A DNA stretch of 64,000 nucleotides, from the NCBI GenBank assembly GCA_038239485.1, contig JBBSET010000010.1:9901-73900 (forward strand), written 5' to 3'. Position 1 is the stretch's first letter; each line of letters begins with the position of its first letter. Under the pieces are notes generated by a model. That model had not been told where the DNA came from, made no database searches, and worked only from the letters and a program-made list of their open reading frames with translations. This document shows, one piece after another, positions 61,049-64,000 of this stretch. The position numbers were made by a program, and so were the translations under genes. This DNA is from DASQEH01 sp038239485 (GTDB lineage: Bacteria > Actinomycetota > Actinomycetes > Propionibacteriales > Nocardioidaceae).

Positions 61049-61386
61049 CGGGTCGGATCCACTTCACACCTGAGGCCTGGCAGCAGCTCCAAGAGCTCGA
61101 CGAGTGGATCGCTGAAAGGGGGACTCCCGAGACGGCTCGCCGCTTTGTGTCGGCGATTCTCAGCCACATCGACAGCATCCTGGTCTTCCCGTTCGCAGGC
61201 CTTGCCCGCGACGACGTCCGACCGGGCATGCGGACAACTACCCTCAGGAAGAGGACGCTCGTCGCCTATTGGGTCGACGAGTCGTCCGGCGAACTCGTGG
61301 TCCACATTCTCGGCATATTCCATGGTGGCCAGGACTGGGAGGCCGCGCTCGCCGAGAACCAGGTCGACCCGCCCGTGGATGGATGA
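61045..61386 (+). CDS. RelE/ParE-family toxin
   Basis: The 113-residue product has the fold pattern of the family: FTPEAWQQLQELDEWIAERG, ARRFVSAILSHIDSILVFPFAG and a C-terminal strand pair RTTTLRKRTLVAYWVD ... VVHILGIFHGGQDWE. RelE members cut mRNA on ribosomes while ParE members poison gyrase; the C-terminal GIFHGGQDW resembles the ParE type. The GTG at 61045 overlaps the antitoxin stop. An IS21 element begins 134 bp downstream. Confidence 0.78.
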   Translation: MTGRIHFTPEAWQQLQELDEWIAERGTPETARRFVSAILSHIDSILVFPFAGLARDDVRPGMRTTTLRKRTLVAYWVDESSGELVVHILGIFHGGQDWEAALAENQVDPPVDG

Positions 61387-61584
61387 CCCGCCGATGCGTT
61401 CACAGGTCAGCATGCCTCGAGCGCGCGTCCCCCCGACGGCCCCCCACTACGGAAATCACGTCGGGGATACCGACGTTCCCAGCCGTGGTCGACGATGACC
61501 AACAGGTCCAACGGGTACCTTGTCAATGGCCAGTTCGTGGTCCCCGCTGGTGGCCAGGTGGAAGTCCCCACTCTTCGGTGTTGA

Positions 61585-62364
61585 TTAGTTGGTTTTGGTG
61601 GGTGGGCCTCCTCGTTGTCGGGCTTGTTTCATTCGGTAGGAGTCGCCGTCGGTGACGACGGTGTGGCAGTGGTGCAGGAGCCGGTCGAGCATGCTGGCGG
61701 CGGTGGTGTGTTCGGGCAGGAACCGTCCCCAGGCTTCGAATGGCCAGTGCGACCCGATGCCCAGGGAGCGGCGTTCGTAGGCGGCGGCGACGAACCGGAA
61801 CAGCAGTTGGGTCCCGGTGTCGTCCAGGGGTGCGAAGCCGAGCTCGTCGACGATCACGACGTCGTTGCGGAGCAGGGTGTCGATCACGCGGCCGACGGAG
61901 TTGTCGGCCAGTCCGCGGTAGAGGGTTTCGACGAGGTCAGCGGCGGTGAAGTACCGGACCCGGTGCCCCGCCTCGACCGCGGCGATCCCGAGCGCGACCA
62001 GGACGTGGCTCTTGCCGGTGCCGGCCGGGCCGATCATGCAGACGTTCTCCGCAGCCCTGACCCATTCCAGGCTGCTGAGGTAGTCGAAGGTCGCGGTGGG
62101 GATCGACGAGGCGGCGACGTCGAACCCGTCGAGGGTCTTGGTGAGCGGGAACGCCGCCTGACGTAGCCGGGTGCGGGCGTTGGAGGCGTCGCGGGCACAG
62201 ATCTCGGCCTCGACGAGGGTCCGCAGGAACTCCTCGGGGTTCCACCGTTGCGTCTTCGCCGTGACGAGCAGCTCCGGTGCGAGGCGGCGCATCGCGGCCA
62301 TCTTCAACCGTTTCAGGCCGTTGGTCAGGTCCGCAGCCAACGGCGGCGGTGCCGCCGCGGTCAT
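61585..62364 (-). CDS. istB: IS21 helper ATPase IstB
   Basis: The 259-residue product is a DnaA/DnaC-like AAA+ ATPase with Walker A MIGPAGTGKSHVLVALG, Walker B VVIVDELGF and the sensor region RRSLGIGSHWPFEAW. It forms oligomers on DNA and stimulates the transposase IstA. Its start overlaps the istA stop by four bases. The last residues are basic (KQARQRGGPPTKTN). Confidence 0.94.
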   Translation of the reverse strand: MTAAAPPPLAADLTNGLKRLKMAAMRRLAPELLVTAKTQRWNPEEFLRTLVEAEICARDASNARTRLRQAAFPLTKTLDGFDVAASSIPTATFDYLSSLEWVRAAENVCMIGPAGTGKSHVLVALGIAAVEAGHRVRYFTAADLVETLYRGLADNSVGRVIDTLLRNDVVIVDELGFAPLDDTGTQLLFRFVAAAYERRSLGIGSHWPFEAWGRFLPEHTTAASMLDRLLHHCHTVVTDGDSYRMKQARQRGGPPTKTN

Positions 62365-63887
62365 GACACATCACCGCCGTCGATGCGGTAGGCGTCCAGC
62401 GACCTCGTCGGCACGCTGGGCAGGGTCAGCACCAGCGCCTGCCCTGCAAGGCGGGGACTGGGTGCGGCGCCGTTGGTGGCCAGGATGGAACGCACGTCCG
62501 CGGCCCGCCACCGTCGAAATCTCACGGCCCGCTCGAGTGCGGTGAGCAGCGGGTCGCTGCCATGGGCGGCGTGCAGGGTCATGATCTCGGTGATCTCACT
62601 GCTCAGCTTGGTCACCCCGGCCGCGGCGGCGCCGGTCAGGAACGCCTCCGCGACCGGCCCCAACCCGAGGAACGCCTTCTCCGTCGCGGTCCGTGGTCGC
62701 GCCGCGCGACGCGGCGTGTCCGGACGTGGGCCGCCGTAGTGGTCGTCCACGATCGACGTTCCCCCTGGTGCGACCAGGGAGTGTTCGGCGTGGACCTCAC
62801 CGGTGACCGGCTCCACGACCCGCAGCATGCGGTCGTCGACGAGCACGGTGACCGTGACGCCGACCAGCCGGGTCGGGACCGAGTAGCGGGCCGACGCGAA
62901 CCGGATGCACGACAGCTTGTCGACCTTCCTCGTCGTCGGCTTCGCGCCGACCTCGGGGCGCAGCGACGGCAACCCAGCCAGCAGAGCCTGTTCGGTCTGC
63001 AGCCGCTCGGCGGGGACCGCGCAGATCTCCGAATGCTGGTGAGCGTTCACCTCCACGCACCACCTCGCCGCCGCCCGGTTGGCGCCGGCCAGGTCACGAA
63101 ACGGTGCCTGCGGGACCATCAGGTCGTCCTTGGCGTAGCCGACGAGCCTCTCCACGATGCCCTTGGACTCCGGGTCCGCGGCCTCGCAGAAGTCCGGCCG
63201 GAACCGGTAATGGCTGGCGAAACGCACATAGTCCGGGGTGGGAACCACCACGTTGGCGACCACGCCGGCCTTCAGGCAGCCCATCCGGTCGGCCAGCACC
63301 ACCTTCGGGACCCCACCGAGCTCCTCGAAGCACTCACCCAACAGCCTCAGCGTCGTCGACGCCTGCTCGTCGACGGCGAACCTGACGAACCGGAACCGCG
63401 ACCAGGCCAGCACCGCGCAGAACACATGCAGCCCGTCCAAGACACCCCAGTCGATCACCAGCGTCTGCCCCGGCGTCCACACCGCCGGACGCCGACCACG
63501 AGGGTGGTCGTGACGCCACGCACTCTTCGCGGCCGCGACCAACCGGCGGAAGTTCCGGGCCGACCCGACATAACCCGCCGCCCGAGCCACGGGCAGCAAC
63601 CGCTTGGCCGAGATCCGACCATGAGTGTCCTTCACCCGAGCAGCGACCAGATCGACCACGTCGTCGAAGTTACGAACCCGCAGCGGCCTCTCGACCGACA
63701 GACCACCACCTTGATGCTGCACGATGATCCGCTTCACCGTCTTGTGGGTGGTCCCGCAGATCGCGGCAGCACCCCGATAACTACCGACCTCTCGATAGGC
63801 CGAAATCACGTCCATACGTTCCCTCGCGTTCTTCAATGGAGTCCCCTGCGTGGTGATGTGGCTGGTTGGCACCGCCACCGTCACCAC
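62361..63887 (-). CDS. istA: IS21 transposase IstA
   Basis: The 508-residue product has an N-terminal HTH (SYRGAAAICGTTHKTVKRII) and an rve catalytic core with D in VIDWGVLDG, D in VVLADRMGCLKAG and E in DPESKGIVERLVGYAKDDL. A C-terminal beta domain follows. The start could be the GTG at 63887 or the ATG at 63815 (MDVISAYREVGS). No damage is seen, so mobility is plausible. Confidence 0.93.
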   Translation of the reverse strand: MVTVAVPTSHITTQGTPLKNARERMDVISAYREVGSYRGAAAICGTTHKTVKRIIVQHQGGGLSVERPLRVRNFDDVVDLVAARVKDTHGRISAKRLLPVARAAGYVGSARNFRRLVAAAKSAWRHDHPRGRRPAVWTPGQTLVIDWGVLDGLHVFCAVLAWSRFRFVRFAVDEQASTTLRLLGECFEELGGVPKVVLADRMGCLKAGVVANVVVPTPDYVRFASHYRFRPDFCEAADPESKGIVERLVGYAKDDLMVPQAPFRDLAGANRAAARWCVEVNAHQHSEICAVPAERLQTEQALLAGLPSLRPEVGAKPTTRKVDKLSCIRFASARYSVPTRLVGVTVTVLVDDRMLRVVEPVTGEVHAEHSLVAPGGTSIVDDHYGGPRPDTPRRAARPRTATEKAFLGLGPVAEAFLTGAAAAGVTKLSSEITEIMTLHAAHGSDPLLTALERAVRFRRWRAADVRSILATNGAAPSPRLAGQALVLTLPSVPTRSLDAYRIDGGDVS

Positions 63888-64000
63888 GCAGGGCCTCCCA
63901 ACCCATGCGACACGACGAACGAAGAGTGGGGACTTTCAGATGGCCAAAACCGGGGACCCCGACCTGGCCACCAGTGGGGACTTTTTCATGGCCACGGACA

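Larger units (their letters stand above)
61521..64000 (-). mobile_element. IS21-family insertion sequence, 2480 bp, right end at window edge
   Basis: The left end starts TGTCAATGGCCA. The right end, reading inward from base 64000, starts TGTCCGTGGCCATG. Both ends then share GTCCCC and CTGGTGGCCAGGT, and each has a second internal GTCCCCACTCTTC copy further in (left near 61564, right near 63921). Multiple short repeats of this kind are the IstA-binding sites of IS21 elements. istA and istB overlap inside and both look intact. The right flank is outside the window, so the target duplication cannot be read. Confidence 0.88.

Overview
The window is high-GC (about 70%) DNA with frequent GTG starts, ATGA/GTGA gene overlaps and a WhiB protein, a Crp/MarP block, BldG and an actinobacterial Tad locus, so it comes from an actinomycete (Actinomycetota). 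The gene order from about 10.6 kb to 57.6 kb follows the Mycobacterium tuberculosis order Rv3683-ponA2-whiB4-Rv3680-Rv3679 ... Rv3678A-Rv3678c-Rv3677c-crp-nth-Rv3673c-Rv3672c-marP-ephE-Rv3669 ... Rv3661-6C RNA-Rv3660c-tad genes-Rv3649 helicase ... topA-holB. The bldG, hppA, topA, MFS-tmk fusion and holB part resembles the Streptomyces order. A Nocardioides-like or other non-mycobacterial soil/sludge actinomycete is a reasonable guess, but the species cannot be fixed from the sequence alone. No rRNA genes or CRISPR arrays were seen.

Region 1 (1-9.1 kb): the tail of aspartate kinase overlaps asd. A mixed-acid/ethanol fermentation module follows: gldA and adhE on the minus strand, pflB-pflA on the plus strand, and a remnant SDR dehydrogenase. 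The adhE-pflB divergent intergenic region carries a sequence close to the DosR/DevR hypoxia box, which would fit oxygen-limited control. Region 2 (9.1-10.6 kb): an IS481-family element sits exactly at the CCA end of a tRNA-Pro gene with a 15-bp target duplication.

Region 3 (10.6-32.4 kb): the conserved cell-envelope and stress block. It holds a phosphoesterase, YqeY, PonA2, WhiB4, two ArsA-like ATPases, a 3-oxoacid CoA-transferase, an ECF sigma factor with a partner membrane protein, RidA, Nudix and MBL proteins, Crp, Nth, a thioredoxin lipoprotein, MarP, an EphE-like hydrolase, a degenerate Fic-like protein and a HAD phosphatase. A small DUF4177 gene has an in-frame amber codon.

Region 4 (32.4-42.3 kb): a 6C small RNA, a Tad pilus/secretion locus (CpaE-like, TadA, TadB, TadC, two pilins, two TadE-like proteins), a frameshifted MerR-GyrI regulator, a LapA-like protein, a DECH-box helicase and BldG. 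Region 5 (42.3-51.6 kb): a K+-independent H+-pyrophosphatase, then four paralogous PAPS sulfotransferase-like genes (two pairs, convergent) and a GlfT2-like galactofuranosyltransferase. This group may modify a surface polysaccharide and is the most interesting uncharacterised locus here. Region 6 (51.6-64 kb): topA, the MFS-thymidylate kinase fusion, holB, a DUF4190/septum-formation protein, a TAP-like exopeptidase lipoprotein, a decayed pirin gene, tRNA-Thr, an addiction-module TA pair and an IS21-family element whose right inverted repeat ends on the last base of the window.
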